49,131 nt of DNA from an uncultured Proteiniphilum sp. (lineage in GTDB: Bacteria > Bacteroidota > Bacteroidia > Bacteroidales > Dysgonomonadaceae), in NCBI RefSeq assembly GCF_937873925.1, contig NZ_CALNAT010000073.1, positions 1-49,131 on the forward strand, written 5' to 3'. Shown piece by piece: positions 1 through 7,799 of this stretch. Below the pieces are notes generated by a model that was not told the origin of the DNA, did no database searches, and saw only the letters and a list, made by a program, of their open reading frames with translations. Position 1 is the first letter of the stretch, and every line of letters starts with the position of its first letter. Position numbers and translations under genes: made by a program.

Positions 1-3
1 ACA

Positions 4-35
4 TTGCGCAAAACGGTTATTTCGTATTACTTTTG
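4..35 (+). promoter_or_regulatory. Candidate promoter of pdxJ
   Basis: TTG at 4-6 and TACTTTTG at 28-35 fit the Bacteroidota -33/-7 consensus (TTTG, TAnnTTTG) with a 21-nt spacer. The predicted transcript would start near position 42 and run about 115 nt to the pdxJ start. Nothing else was recognised in the first 158 bases. Confidence 0.45.
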
Positions 36-158
36 TATCTGATTTACAAAGATGGCAAAATTTTGCCTATTTGAAAGTTCCCACGGGTTTTTATTTTTTT
101 TCTTTATCTAAATCCGTTTAGGAATCGGCCTTTTAGTGAAAAATTGTTTTAAATATTT

Positions 159-890
159 ATGACCAAGCTCAGTGTAAATGTAAATAAAGTAGCTACTTTG
201 AGGAATGCCCGCGGTGGGAATATTCCCGACCTGGTGCAGGTAGCTACAGACTGCCAGCTTTTCGGTGCGGAAGGCATTACGGTACATCCCCGTCCGGATC
301 AGCGGCATATCCGCTATACCGATGTCTTCGACTTGCAGGCAAAAGTATATACTGAATTCAATATCGAGGGAAACCCCACTCCGGAATTCATCTCTCTGGT
401 CAGGAAGATCAGGCCCACACAGGTAACGCTTGTACCCGATGCCCATGACGCCATCACTTCCGACGCCGGGTGGGATACCGTTACACACAAGGATTTTCTG
501 ACGGATGTTGTCAATGAGTTTCAATCGATGGGAGTACGGACCTCTATTTTTATCAATGCCAGTCCTGAAATGATCCGGATGGCATCGCAAATCGGCACGG
601 ACAGGGTTGAACTCTATACCGGGCCGTATGCCGAGGCATACCGCGCAGACAGGGAAAAGGCCATCGCCCCTTTTATTGAAGCGGCTACCCTGGCGAAGAA
701 TCTGGGCCTGGGCGTAAATGCGGGACACGACCTGAATCTTGAAAACCTCTCCTATCTTCATATGAATATACCCTGGCTGAAGGAGGTGTCTATCGGCCAT
801 TCCCTCATCAGTGACGCACTCTACCTGGGGTTAAAAGAAACAATAAAAGCGTATAAAAATTGTTTAAAAGAACCCCCAGGCGAGGTTTGA
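159..890 (+). CDS. pdxJ: Pyridoxine 5'-phosphate synthase PdxJ
   Basis: This 243-residue protein closes the pyridoxine ring from 3-amino-1-hydroxyacetone 1-phosphate and 1-deoxy-D-xylulose 5-phosphate, the last ring-forming step of DXP-dependent vitamin B6 synthesis, in the cytoplasm. The N-terminus TKLSVNVNKVATLRNARGG, the segment GITVHPRPDQRHIRYTDV and the C-terminal GLGVNAGHDLNLENL are hallmarks of the family, and the length is normal (about 240). The ATG at 159 begins exactly where the first barrel strand should. It is followed by a 153-nt gap holding a dispersed leader sequence and then by exbB on the same strand. A single-copy housekeeping gene; the call is secure. Confidence 0.97.
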   Translation: MTKLSVNVNKVATLRNARGGNIPDLVQVATDCQLFGAEGITVHPRPDQRHIRYTDVFDLQAKVYTEFNIEGNPTPEFISLVRKIRPTQVTLVPDAHDAITSDAGWDTVTHKDFLTDVVNEFQSMGVRTSIFINASPEMIRMASQIGTDRVELYTGPYAEAYRADREKAIAPFIEAATLAKNLGLGVNAGHDLNLENLSYLHMNIPWLKEVSIGHSLISDALYLGLKETIKAYKNCLKEPPGEV

Positions 891-953
891 CAACCCAAAT
901 TCACTACCTTTATCCGCAAAACGAAATTGAGAAACTTCTTTTAGAATAAGTAC

Positions 954-1043
954 TGAAACGAGCAGAAGAAAAGTTCTTACATAGAAACAGGATTATTGCG
1001 AGTTCCATACATCAATAATGTAAATATAAAATAATCGGGTGAA
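954..1043 (+). repeat. Leader copy A, upstream of exbB
   Basis: This stretch aligns with 17215-17299, in front of a Gfo/Idh gene, and partly with 43321-43285 (minus strand), in front of a zinc dehydrogenase. Shared blocks with 17215-17299 are TGAAACGAGCA at the left end, GCGAGTTCCATACA at 999-1012 and AAATAATCG at 1029-1037. In the other two copies the leader runs straight into ATGAAAA. Here the equivalent place is GTGAAATGA (1039-1047), a start-stop, and the true exbB ATG lies 5 nt further on. A regulatory leader or a degenerate dispersed repeat are both possible. Confidence 0.55.
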
Positions 1044-1757
1044 ATGAATCTATTGCAAATACCGGTGCCGGCAGATACTGCCCAGGCAATTTACAACACC
1101 ATGCAACAGGTAGCAACGGCCGAAACCGAAGCTGTTACAATGAATGCTTTCGACCTGGCGCTGAAAGGCGGCTGGTTGATGATTATCCTGCTTATCCTTC
1201 TGCTGATGACCATTTATGTCCTCATCGAGAGAACACTGGTCATCAACAAAGCGAGCAAAGAAGACAATTCATTCATGAACCGCATCAAAGATTATATCCT
1301 TGACGGAAAAATTGATGCCGCCATTGCTCTTTGCCATAATACCGACACGCCTTCCGCCCGTATGGTGGAGAAGGGTATCTCCCGTCTGGGAAGGCCGACT
1401 ACCGACGTGATGTCTGCCATTGAGAACCAGGGTAATATCGAGATATCGAAACTGGAAAAAGGATTGCCCGTCCTGGCCACTTCCGCATCAGGCGCCCCTA
1501 TGGTCGGTTTCCTGGGTACCGTGACGGGGATGGTGAAGGCTTTCATGAGTATGGCAAGTGCCGGAGCCAACGTGAATGTGAATATACTCTCCACTGGTAT
1601 TTATGAAGCGCTGATAACTACCGTCGGAGGGCTTATCGTGGGAATCATCGCCTTGTTTGCCTACAATTACCTTACCACACGTATCAAGGGAATTGTAAAT
1701 AGATTAGAGATGAGAATTATGGAGTTCATGGATATCCTCAATGAACCGGCTGCGTAG
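1044..1757 (+). CDS. exbB: MotA/TolQ/ExbB-family proton channel protein
   Basis: A 237-residue inner-membrane protein of the ExbB/TolQ family, which forms the proton-conducting complex that energises TonB. A first membrane helix is at about residues 43-64 (GGWLMIILLILLLMTIYVLI) and two further hydrophobic helices lie around 145-165 and 185-210, the usual three-helix topology with a large cytoplasmic loop. The C-terminal part has the conserved GAPMVGFLGTVTGMVKAF and STGIYEALITTVGGLIVGI segments. exbD and a TonB gene follow on the same strand, which favours ExbB over MotA or TolQ. A long N-terminal segment precedes helix 1. The ATG at 1044 is preferred; a later ATG at 1140 would remove that segment. 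Confidence 0.9.
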   Translation: MNLLQIPVPADTAQAIYNTMQQVATAETEAVTMNAFDLALKGGWLMIILLILLLMTIYVLIERTLVINKASKEDNSFMNRIKDYILDGKIDAAIALCHNTDTPSARMVEKGISRLGRPTTDVMSAIENQGNIEISKLEKGLPVLATSASGAPMVGFLGTVTGMVKAFMSMASAGANVNVNILSTGIYEALITTVGGLIVGIIALFAYNYLTTRIKGIVNRLEMRIMEFMDILNEPAA

Positions 1758-1790
1758 GGGATAGAAAATTTGGGATTTACAATGTCAGAT

Positions 1791-1815
1791 TGGGGATGTT
1801 AGATTTCTAACCCCA
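1791..1815 (+). other. Small hairpin in the exbB-exbD gap
   Basis: TGGGG, two unpaired bases and GTTAG (1791-1802) can pair with CTAACCCCA (1807-1815) around an ATTT loop. There is no T-run, so it is not a convincing terminator. The rest of the 97-nt gap is made of short reiterated words (GCACATT, CATTA) ending in an A-rich start region for exbD. Confidence 0.3.
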
Positions 1816-1854
1816 TTGGCAAAGTGGCACATTGACTCATTAGCACATTAAAAT

Positions 1855-2262
1855 ATGGCATTAAAACAACGATTTCACATAGAAACAAGCTTTAACATGG
1901 CGTCTATGACGGATATGGTCTTTTTGCTGCTCATTTTCTTCATGATTACATCTACCATTGTAGTGCCTAACGCTATACAGGTATTATTGCCGAGATCGCA
2001 GCAGCAAGCTCAGGCTAAGCCTATTACACGGGTAACCATAGACAAGGACCTGAACTATTACGTGGCGAATGCCAATGAAACGGAACGGCAGGTGCCTTTC
2101 GAAGCCATCACGCCCTTTCTGCAATCGGTCTATTCGGCCGATCCCACTATTTTCGTGGCCCTCTATGCCGATGAGACCGTACCCTATCGGGAGATTGTGC
2201 GGGTGCTCGATATCGCCAATCAGAACCAATTTAAAATGGTGCTGATGACACGACCGAATTAA
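1855..2262 (+). CDS. exbD: Biopolymer transport protein ExbD
   Basis: A 135-residue partner of ExbB in the TonB-energising motor. One N-terminal membrane helix (about residues 21-37) is preceded by SMTDMVFLLLIFFM, whose Asp20 matches the single proton-binding Asp essential in ExbD proteins. A small periplasmic domain follows and ends in the typical segment with LYADETVPYREIVRVLDIA and KMVLMT. The length is normal for the family. It lies 97 nt after exbB and 12 nt before the next gene, so it is very likely co-transcribed with exbB and tonB. Confidence 0.93.
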   Translation: MALKQRFHIETSFNMASMTDMVFLLLIFFMITSTIVVPNAIQVLLPRSQQQAQAKPITRVTIDKDLNYYVANANETERQVPFEAITPFLQSVYSADPTIFVALYADETVPYREIVRVLDIANQNQFKMVLMTRPN

Positions 2263-2274
2263 AAGGAACAACCA

Positions 2275-2934
2275 ATGAGAAAGGCTCCGTCATACCCCAG
2301 CCGGCTCAGGAAAAACATAGTGAAGGTTCCTGAAGTCATCGACACCTGTTCGGGGATCAACATCTTCGGACAGTCGCTAAAGTCTTTCTTGTTCAGCACC
2401 GATGTCGCTATCATCCGCAATACCAATGCCGACGCCATCATAGCGGTTTATCCGTTTACACCCCAGCCACTTATATCGCACGCACTTATCCTTGCCGCCG
2501 ATAAACCGATATTCTGCGGCGTAGGCGGAGGGATCACTACCGGGGAAAGATGCATAGAACTTGCTCTCGATGCGGAGTTCCAGGGCGCTCTAGGGGTCAT
2601 ATTGAATAAACCTACACAGAATGATACGATCGAAAAGATGAAAATGAAAATCGATATTCCTATCATCATTACCATCGTATCGGGAAAAGACGATATCAAA
2701 GAACGTCTTAAGGCGGGGATAGATATCTTCAATGTCTCAGGGGCGGAAAAAACAGCAGACATTGTGAAAAAGATCAGGGATATAGATGATAATATTCCCA
2801 TTATTGCCACGGGCGGGAAAACCGAGGTTACCATCCAGCAGGTAATTGAAGCCGGTGCTAACGCGGTTTCCTATACCCCACCCACCACGGCCGAATTGTT
2901 CAAGGAAATAATGATACGGTACCGGAGCGAGTAA
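2275..2934 (+). CDS. TIM-barrel protein of unknown function between exbD and tonB
   Basis: A 219-residue cytoplasmic protein with no signal peptide or membrane segment. The pattern looks like a (beta/alpha)8 barrel: successive strands include DVAIIRNTNADAIIAVYPF, PIFCGVGGGITTG, GALGVILN, PIIITIVSG, IDIFNVSG and IPIIATGGKTEV, and the last two loops (GVGGG, ATGGK) resemble the phosphate-binding ends of barrels that handle phosphorylated substrates, such as ThiG- or PdxJ-like folds. I do not recognise a specific enzyme. It sits 12 nt after exbD and 33 nt before tonB, so it is probably co-expressed with the TonB motor, although nothing in the sequence suggests a membrane role. A link to pyridoxine metabolism through nearby pdxJ is only a guess. 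Confidence 0.8.
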   Translation: MRKAPSYPSRLRKNIVKVPEVIDTCSGINIFGQSLKSFLFSTDVAIIRNTNADAIIAVYPFTPQPLISHALILAADKPIFCGVGGGITTGERCIELALDAEFQGALGVILNKPTQNDTIEKMKMKIDIPIIITIVSGKDDIKERLKAGIDIFNVSGAEKTADIVKKIRDIDDNIPIIATGGKTEVTIQQVIEAGANAVSYTPPTTAELFKEIMIRYRSE

Positions 2935-2967
2935 AAACCGCTCTGTTTAAAGTGTATACAAATAGAT

Positions 2968-3750
2968 ATGATCACAAGAGAAAAAACAGCAGGCATAATA
3001 GGAACGGTAATTTTTACGGTATTACTCTTCCTCATCCTGTTATTCTCTGTTTTCACATTATCATTTCCTCCCGAGGAACTGGAAGGGATACCGGTGATGT
3101 TCGGAACAACGGAGGATGCTTCCGGCATATATGAACCACCCATGAATGAGGTGGTACCCACACCTGTTCAATCGCCCGAGATCCCTCCCCATTCTCCTAC
3201 CGAACCACTGATCACCCAGACAACGGAACCGACCATCGACGTGCAGGCGGAAAGGGAAGAAGAACGGCGCAGGGCGCAACTGGAGGCGGAACGCAGGGCA
3301 CAGGAAGAGGCCGAACGAAAACGGCGTGAAGAGGAAGCGCGCAAACGCGAGATCAACCGGCAGATGTCGGGACTCTTCGGGGAAAGTGGGGGAAGCCGCG
3401 GCAATACAGAAGGCGAAGGGACGCAGGGAGTTTCCACCGGAAGCGCCACACAGGGCTCACCTACCGGTACTGGCGGGATAGGTTCCTACGACTTGGGAGG
3501 ACGCAGTCTCGGAAGCGGCGGGCTCGCCCAGCCCCGGTACACCGTGAACGATTACGGTACTGTCGTTGTTAATATTACAGTGGACCCTGCCGGCAATGTG
3601 ATCCATGCGGAGATCGGACGCGGGACCAATACGCCCAGTGCCACTCTCCGGAACGAAGCACTGCGGGCCGCACGAAGCACTAAATTCAATGCGATCAACT
3701 CTGCCAACAACCAGCAGGGGACCATTACTTATCGATTTAATCTCAATTAA
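2968..3750 (+). CDS. tonB: TonB-family energy transducer
   Basis: A 260-residue TonB/TolA-type protein carrying energy from ExbBD to outer-membrane transporters. An N-terminal membrane helix lies at about residues 7-27. It is followed by a Pro/Glu/Thr-rich spacer, a charged Glu/Arg/Ala-rich coiled segment at about 90-130 (REEERRRAQLEAERRAQEE), a Gly/Ser/Thr-rich linker, and a C-terminal TonB-like domain at about 185-260 with DYGTVVVNITVDPAGNV and a terminal YRFNLN strand. ATG 2968 follows the previous stop by 33 nt. The coil resembles TolA, but the gene order exbB-exbD-tonB and the C-terminal domain favour TonB. It is one candidate to power the SusC transporter encoded 17 kb downstream. Confidence 0.88.
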   Translation: MITREKTAGIIGTVIFTVLLFLILLFSVFTLSFPPEELEGIPVMFGTTEDASGIYEPPMNEVVPTPVQSPEIPPHSPTEPLITQTTEPTIDVQAEREEERRRAQLEAERRAQEEAERKRREEEARKREINRQMSGLFGESGGSRGNTEGEGTQGVSTGSATQGSPTGTGGIGSYDLGGRSLGSGGLAQPRYTVNDYGTVVVNITVDPAGNVIHAEIGRGTNTPSATLRNEALRAARSTKFNAINSANNQQGTITYRFNLN

Positions 3751-3763
3751 AAAAACTGCAATC

Positions 3764-4309
3764 ATGAAGAAAGTAGCCCTCTTTTTGGCAAACGGTTTTG
3801 AAGAAATTGAAGCGCTCGCAACCGTGGATATCTTGAGAAGAGCGCAAATATCCGTTGAAACCATATCCGTTTCGGATACGAAAACCGTAACCGGCGCACA
3901 CGATGTACCGGTCATCGCAGATAAAATCTTTCAGGAAGCCGATTTTTCGGAAGTAGAAGTGTTGGTACTGCCGGGGGGAATGCCGGGTGCAAAAAACCTC
4001 AATGAACACGAAGGGTTGAAAGAACTCATCACAAAATTCAACGGGGAAGGGAAACAGATTGCAGCCATCTGCGCCGCCCCCATGGTTTTGGGAGGACTTG
4101 GACTGCTCAGGGATAAACGGGCGACCTGCTATCCCGGCTTTGAAGCAGAACTGACAGGTGCACAGACAGTCACTGAGAATGTAGTGGTCGACGGCAATAT
4201 CACGACGGGGAGAGGCCCCGGACTGGCGTTTGATTTTGCATTAAGACTGGTAGAACAGATCGCCGGCCTCAAGACACGCCAGGAGGTACAAAACGGTCTG
4301 CTCCTGTAA
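3764..4309 (+). CDS. DJ-1/PfpI family protein (YajL/ThiJ-like)
   Basis: A 181-residue cytoplasmic protein of the DJ-1/YajL branch. FLANGFEEIEALATVDILRRA contains the conserved acidic residue, LPGGMPGA the oxyanion loop, and AAICAAPMVLG the nucleophile-elbow Cys103; GRGPGLAFDFALRLVE is the usual C-terminal helix. Family members have been linked to oxidative-stress protection and chaperone or deglycase activities, but the physiological reaction is debated. The ATG at 3764 is used because an in-frame extension upstream would overlap the tonB gene. It is 13 nt after tonB and probably the last gene of that transcript, which would end at the hairpin at 4424-4477. Confidence 0.93.
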   Translation: MKKVALFLANGFEEIEALATVDILRRAQISVETISVSDTKTVTGAHDVPVIADKIFQEADFSEVEVLVLPGGMPGAKNLNEHEGLKELITKFNGEGKQIAAICAAPMVLGGLGLLRDKRATCYPGFEAELTGAQTVTENVVVDGNITTGRGPGLAFDFALRLVEQIAGLKTRQEVQNGLLL

Positions 4310-4423
4310 TCCGCCCTCCGACCGTCCTCTACCCAAACGGGATACTCTTCAATAACCAGCCGCTTATCCCGCATAGGGAACCACTTGAAAAAATTATTCA
4401 AAGCTGATTTACCTGAAATTTAT

Positions 4424-4477
4424 GGTGCAAAGAATTGGTTATTAACAAAAAACCGATTATCTTTGCACCGTTTTTTT
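4424..4477 (+). terminator. Rho-independent terminator of the pdxJ/exb/tonB region
   Basis: GGTGCAAAG (4424-4432) pairs perfectly with CTTTGCACC (4461-4469), and the inner arms AATTGGTT (4433-4440) and AACCGATT (4451-4458) extend the stem with one mismatch. A T-run follows at 4471-4477. The right arm contains the -7 box of the rpsA promoter, so terminator and promoter overlap. Confidence 0.75.
4435..4465 (+). promoter_or_regulatory. Promoter of rpsA
   Basis: TTG at 4435-4437 and TATCTTTG at 4458-4465 match the Bacteroidota consensus with a 20-nt spacer, predicting a start near 4472 and a leader of about 55 nt. Both boxes lie inside the arms of the upstream terminator hairpin. Confidence 0.75.
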
Positions 4478-4526
4478 AGCAATATAATGTCTCACTTATT
4501 TAATTGAAATTTATTATTCACACCAA

Positions 4527-6593
4527 ATGACAGAAAATTTAAACAATGTGGCTCCACTGGAAGATTTCGACTGGTCAGCCTATGCTGAAGGTGACTCTTA
4601 CACCCAGGAAAGCAAAGAAAAGCTTACCGAAAGCTACGACAACACCTTGAACAAGATCAGCGACAAGGAAGTGGTAACAGGTACCGTAACCTCCATGAAC
4701 AAACGCGAAGTGGTTGTAAACATCGGTTACAAGTCCGACGGCGTGGTATCTATGAATGAGTTCCGCTACAATCCAAAACTGAAAATTGGCGACGAAGTAG
4801 AAGTATACATCGAAAGCCAGGAAGATAAAAAAGGACAGTTAATCCTTTCTCACAAAAAAGCACGTGCTTCCCGCTCCTGGGACCGGGTCAATGCCGCGCT
4901 TGAAAACAACGAAATTATCAACGGGTACATCAAATGCCGTACAAAAGGTGGTATGATTGTGGATGTATTCGGTATTGAAGCATTCCTGCCGGGATCACAG
5001 ATCGATGTGAAACCTATCCGCGATTACGACATATTTGTCGATAAGACAATGGAATTCAAGGTGGTAAAAATCAACCCTGAATACAAAAACGTGGTGGTAT
5101 CGCACAAAGCCCTTATTGAAGAAGAGCTTGAACAGCAGAAAAAAGAGATCATCTCAAAACTCGAAAAAGGACAGGTACTCGAAGGCGTGGTGAAGAACAT
5201 CACCTCCTATGGTGTTTTCGTCGACCTTGGCGGTGTGGACGGTCTCGTTCACATTACCGACCTCTCCTGGGGACGCATTCAGCATCCCGACGAAGTGGTA
5301 AAACTGGATGATAAGATCAATGTAGTAATCCTGGACTTCGACAACGAGAAAAAACGTATCGCACTTGGTCTTAAACAGTTGACTCCTCACCCATGGGATT
5401 CGTTGAGCGAAACGCTGAAAGTGGGCGACATCGTGAAAGGGAAAGTGGTGGTGATCGCCGACTACGGGGCTTTCGTGGAGATTGCACCGGGGGTGGAAGG
5501 ACTGATCCACGTTTCCGAGATGAGCTGGACGCAACACCTGCACAGCGCGCAAGACTTTGTGACCGTGGGCGAAGAGGTGGAAGCGGTCATCCTTACACTC
5601 GATCGCGAAGAACGCAAGATGTCTCTCGGTATCAAACAACTGAAGCCCGATCCATGGGAAGATATCGAACAGAAATATCCTGTCGGAAGTACACATACCG
5701 CTACCGTACGCAATTTCACCAATTTCGGTGCATTTGTGGAAATTGAAGACGGTGTGGAAGGATTGATCCATATCTCCGACCTCTCATGGACGAAGAAGAT
5801 CAAACACCCGAGTGAAGTAACAGAGATCGGCGCTCCTATAGAGGTACAGGTGCTGGACATCGACAAGGAAAACCGTCGTCTGAGCCTTGGACACAAGCAA
5901 TTGGAAGAAAATCCGTGGGATGTGTTTGAAACTATCTTTACGGTCGGTTCCATCCACGAAGGCACTATTATAGAGATGCTCGACAAGGGTGCGGTGGTCT
6001 CTCTGCCTTACGGCGTGGAAGGATTCGCTACTCCCAAACACCTTGTGAAAGAGGATAATTCTCAGGCACAGATGGATGAGAAACTGGAATTCAAGGTGAT
6101 TGAGTTCAATAAAGATGCAAAACGCATCATTGTTTCCCACAGCCGTATTCATGAAGATTTGACAGATGACTTCAGGAAAAAAGGTAAACGCGGCGGCAGA
6201 AAAGAAGGCGGGAATGAAACCCCTCCAGCCACGCCGGTAATGGAAAAAACCACCCTGGGTGACATAGAAGAGCTGGCTGCATTGAAAGAAAAGCTGGATA
6301 ACCAAAAGGTTGAAGCACTGAAAAAAAAAGTAGCCAATGAAGAAGCAAAAGCAGCTGAAGCAAAAGCAGGTGCAGAGGTAAAAGAAGCTGAAACAAAAGC
6401 AGAGGCAGAGGTGAAAGAAGTTGAAACAAAACCGGAAGCCGAGGTGGAAGCGAAAGCGGAAGCCAATGAGGTTGCCGGAACTGTAGAGGAAGTAAAGACT
6501 GCGGAAGTGACGACGGAAGAGGTGAAATCGGAAGACGAACCCGAAACCGTGAATACTCCGGAATCCGAAACAGAAAAGCCTCAGGCTGAATAA
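4527..6593 (+). CDS. rpsA: 30S ribosomal protein S1
   Basis: A 688-residue RNA-binding protein that helps the 30S subunit engage mRNA, important in a lineage that lacks strong Shine-Dalgarno sites. Six S1 repeats can be followed at roughly 46-113, 127-197, 213-285, 298-372, 385-459 and 472-541. Repeats 3-5 carry the best-conserved RNA-binding pattern (GVFVDL, GAFVEI, GLIHVSEMSW, GLIHISDLSW); repeat 6 is more divergent. After residue 570 comes an acidic Glu/Lys/Ala-rich tail with 11-residue reiterations (AEVKEAETKAE, AEVKEVETKPE) that makes the protein longer than typical homologues. It has its own promoter and a strong terminator, so it is a single-gene transcript. Confidence 0.97.
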   Translation: MTENLNNVAPLEDFDWSAYAEGDSYTQESKEKLTESYDNTLNKISDKEVVTGTVTSMNKREVVVNIGYKSDGVVSMNEFRYNPKLKIGDEVEVYIESQEDKKGQLILSHKKARASRSWDRVNAALENNEIINGYIKCRTKGGMIVDVFGIEAFLPGSQIDVKPIRDYDIFVDKTMEFKVVKINPEYKNVVVSHKALIEEELEQQKKEIISKLEKGQVLEGVVKNITSYGVFVDLGGVDGLVHITDLSWGRIQHPDEVVKLDDKINVVILDFDNEKKRIALGLKQLTPHPWDSLSETLKVGDIVKGKVVVIADYGAFVEIAPGVEGLIHVSEMSWTQHLHSAQDFVTVGEEVEAVILTLDREERKMSLGIKQLKPDPWEDIEQKYPVGSTHTATVRNFTNFGAFVEIEDGVEGLIHISDLSWTKKIKHPSEVTEIGAPIEVQVLDIDKENRRLSLGHKQLEENPWDVFETIFTVGSIHEGTIIEMLDKGAVVSLPYGVEGFATPKHLVKEDNSQAQMDEKLEFKVIEFNKDAKRIIVSHSRIHEDLTDDFRKKGKRGGRKEGGNETPPATPVMEKTTLGDIEELAALKEKLDNQKVEALKKKVANEEAKAAEAKAGAEVKEAETKAEAEVKEVETKPEAEVEAKAEANEVAGTVEEVKTAEVTTEEVKSEDEPETVNTPESETEKPQAE
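6369..6470 (+). repeat. 33-nt tandem reiteration in the rpsA tail
   Basis: Three imperfect copies begin at about 6372, 6405 and 6438, spaced 33 nt (11 codons). They encode GAEVKEAETKA, EAEVKEVETKP and EAEVEAKAEA. The period is a multiple of three, so copy-number changes would keep the reading frame and only change tail length. Confidence 0.8.
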
Positions 6594-6611
6594 TTCTTTT
6601 CCTTATAATGT

Positions 6612-6647
6612 AAAAGCTGTCCGGATCTGATTCCGGACAGCTTTTTT
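6612..6647 (+). terminator. Rho-independent terminator after rpsA
   Basis: AAAAGCTGTCCGG (6612-6624) pairs with CCGGACAGCTTTT (6633-6645), a perfect 13-bp stem around an 8-nt loop, and the T-run extends to 6647. It lies 18 nt after the rpsA stop codon. Confidence 0.93.
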
Positions 6648-6709
6648 ATGGGTAAAAACCATCTGATGTTCATGATAAAAATGAGTTGATTTTTTGCTTT
6701 TTGAAAAAA

Positions 6710-6723
6710 ATCGGCCGGCCGAT
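6710..6723. promoter_or_regulatory. Perfect 14-bp palindrome upstream of the sigma-factor gene
   Basis: ATCGGCCGGCCGAT is identical to its reverse complement and lies 36 nt before the sigma-factor start in otherwise A/T-rich DNA. It could be an operator or part of an autoregulated promoter. No consensus housekeeping promoter was clear in 6650-6759. Confidence 0.4.
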
Positions 6724-6759
6724 GTAAGAATTTCCCCACTCCCTTCGTCTATATAGTAT

Positions 6760-7281
6760 ATGAATGTCCGGCAGTTCCAATATAAGATCCTTTGCCACTC
6801 CGATAAATCATATCGGTTGGCGTTATCGATCCTAAAAGACGAAAGCAACGCAAAAGATGCGCTGCAGGAACTTATGATGCGGCTGTGGGAAAAGCGCAAC
6901 CAGCTGGATGCCATTACCAACCATCAGGCTTTTATACTCACATCGATGCGCAATGTATGCCTCGATATGATCCGGAAACAGATGCACACGGCTGAAATTC
7001 CGGCAGATACCGAATACAATGCCCCCGACCCGCATCAGCAAACGGAACAAACCGATATGATAAATCATATCGGCAGCATGATCGATGAACTGCCCGAAAT
7101 GCAACGAACCATCCTCCGCATGAAAGATGTGGAAGAAATGGAATTGGAAGAGATCGCACAAATAATGTCGATGACGGAAAACGCCGTCACCGTAAACCTC
7201 TCACGGGCGCGGAAGAGACTTCGCGATATGATTGTAAGCAACCGACAAAAAGAAAATACAGTATATGAACGGTATAGATAA
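6760..7281 (+). CDS. RNA polymerase ECF-type sigma factor
   Basis: A 173-residue sigma-70 family protein with only regions 2 and 4, so an extracytoplasmic-function type. Region 2 (about 10-75) contains SYRLALSILKDESNAKDALQ and the -10-recognising helix around AFILTSMRNVCLDMIRKQ. Region 4 (about 110-160) contains LPEMQRTILRMKDVEEME and the helix-turn-helix LEEIAQIMSMTENAVTVNLSRARKRLR in part. The next gene overlaps it by 17 nt and encodes a membrane protein that is probably the cognate anti-sigma factor. Its regulon cannot be read from this window; it is separated from the SusC/SusD pair by 13 kb and is not obviously the regulator of that locus. Confidence 0.92.
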   Translation: MNVRQFQYKILCHSDKSYRLALSILKDESNAKDALQELMMRLWEKRNQLDAITNHQAFILTSMRNVCLDMIRKQMHTAEIPADTEYNAPDPHQQTEQTDMINHIGSMIDELPEMQRTILRMKDVEEMELEEIAQIMSMTENAVTVNLSRARKRLRDMIVSNRQKENTVYERYR

Positions 7282-7786
7282 TCTGCTTGAAAAATACTTC
7301 AACGGCGTATCGTCGACCGAAGAAGAAAAAAGGCTGAAGAATTATTTCAAAGGAGCCGGCGTTTTACCCGAACACGAAGTATACAGACCGCTTTTCGCCG
7401 TCTTCAACAACGAAAGACAGATAAAAGCACCGGTAATGATTTTTCCTTACAAGAAGATCAAGAGACCTGCATTTACACGTCGTATAATTATTCCGGCGGC
7501 CGGGGCGGCAGCTGTCGTCCTGTTGGCTATCACACTCTCAACCTTGAACCGCAGGTGCCCGCAACCTGCGGAATATGTGGTTATCGTTAACGGGAAGCAG
7601 GTAGTCAACCCGTACAAAGCGCGGCAATACGCCGAAAGCATGTTTTGGGAAGCGGAAAAGATCGTAGAGAGATCGCATCAGCCTTTCCGTGAAGCAGCGG
7701 ATATGAAAAAGAATCTCAATGCCGAGAAAATCTTAAGGGAAACGGAACAAAAAATAGAGTATATAAAAACAAATCATGCACAATAA
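7265..7786 (+). CDS. Single-pass membrane protein, putative anti-sigma factor
   Basis: A 173-residue protein translationally coupled to the ECF sigma gene (17-nt overlap). The N-terminal 70 residues form a soluble, charged domain starting MNGIDNLLEKYFNGVSSTEEE, a layout common in Bacteroidota anti-sigma proteins. One membrane helix lies at about 75-92 (IIIPAAGAAAVVLLAITL), followed by a C-terminal periplasmic part with a helix rich in Glu and Lys. No zinc-binding HxxxCxxC motif is present. The role is inferred from gene order and topology rather than from a recognised family signature. Confidence 0.72.
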   Translation: MNGIDNLLEKYFNGVSSTEEEKRLKNYFKGAGVLPEHEVYRPLFAVFNNERQIKAPVMIFPYKKIKRPAFTRRIIIPAAGAAAVVLLAITLSTLNRRCPQPAEYVVIVNGKQVVNPYKARQYAESMFWEAEKIVERSHQPFREAADMKKNLNAEKILRETEQKIEYIKTNHAQ

Positions 7787-7799
7787 AATTCAACACATT

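Noticed and set aside
1758..1854. Word-like reiterations (GCACATT, CATTA) between exbB and exbD
   Set aside because: Too short and imperfect to define a repeat family; noted only as low-complexity spacer.
5154..6466. Long antisense open frames opposite rpsA rich in Phe, Ser and His
   Set aside because: They mirror the codon bias and acidic repeats of rpsA; no recognisable protein pattern or start context.
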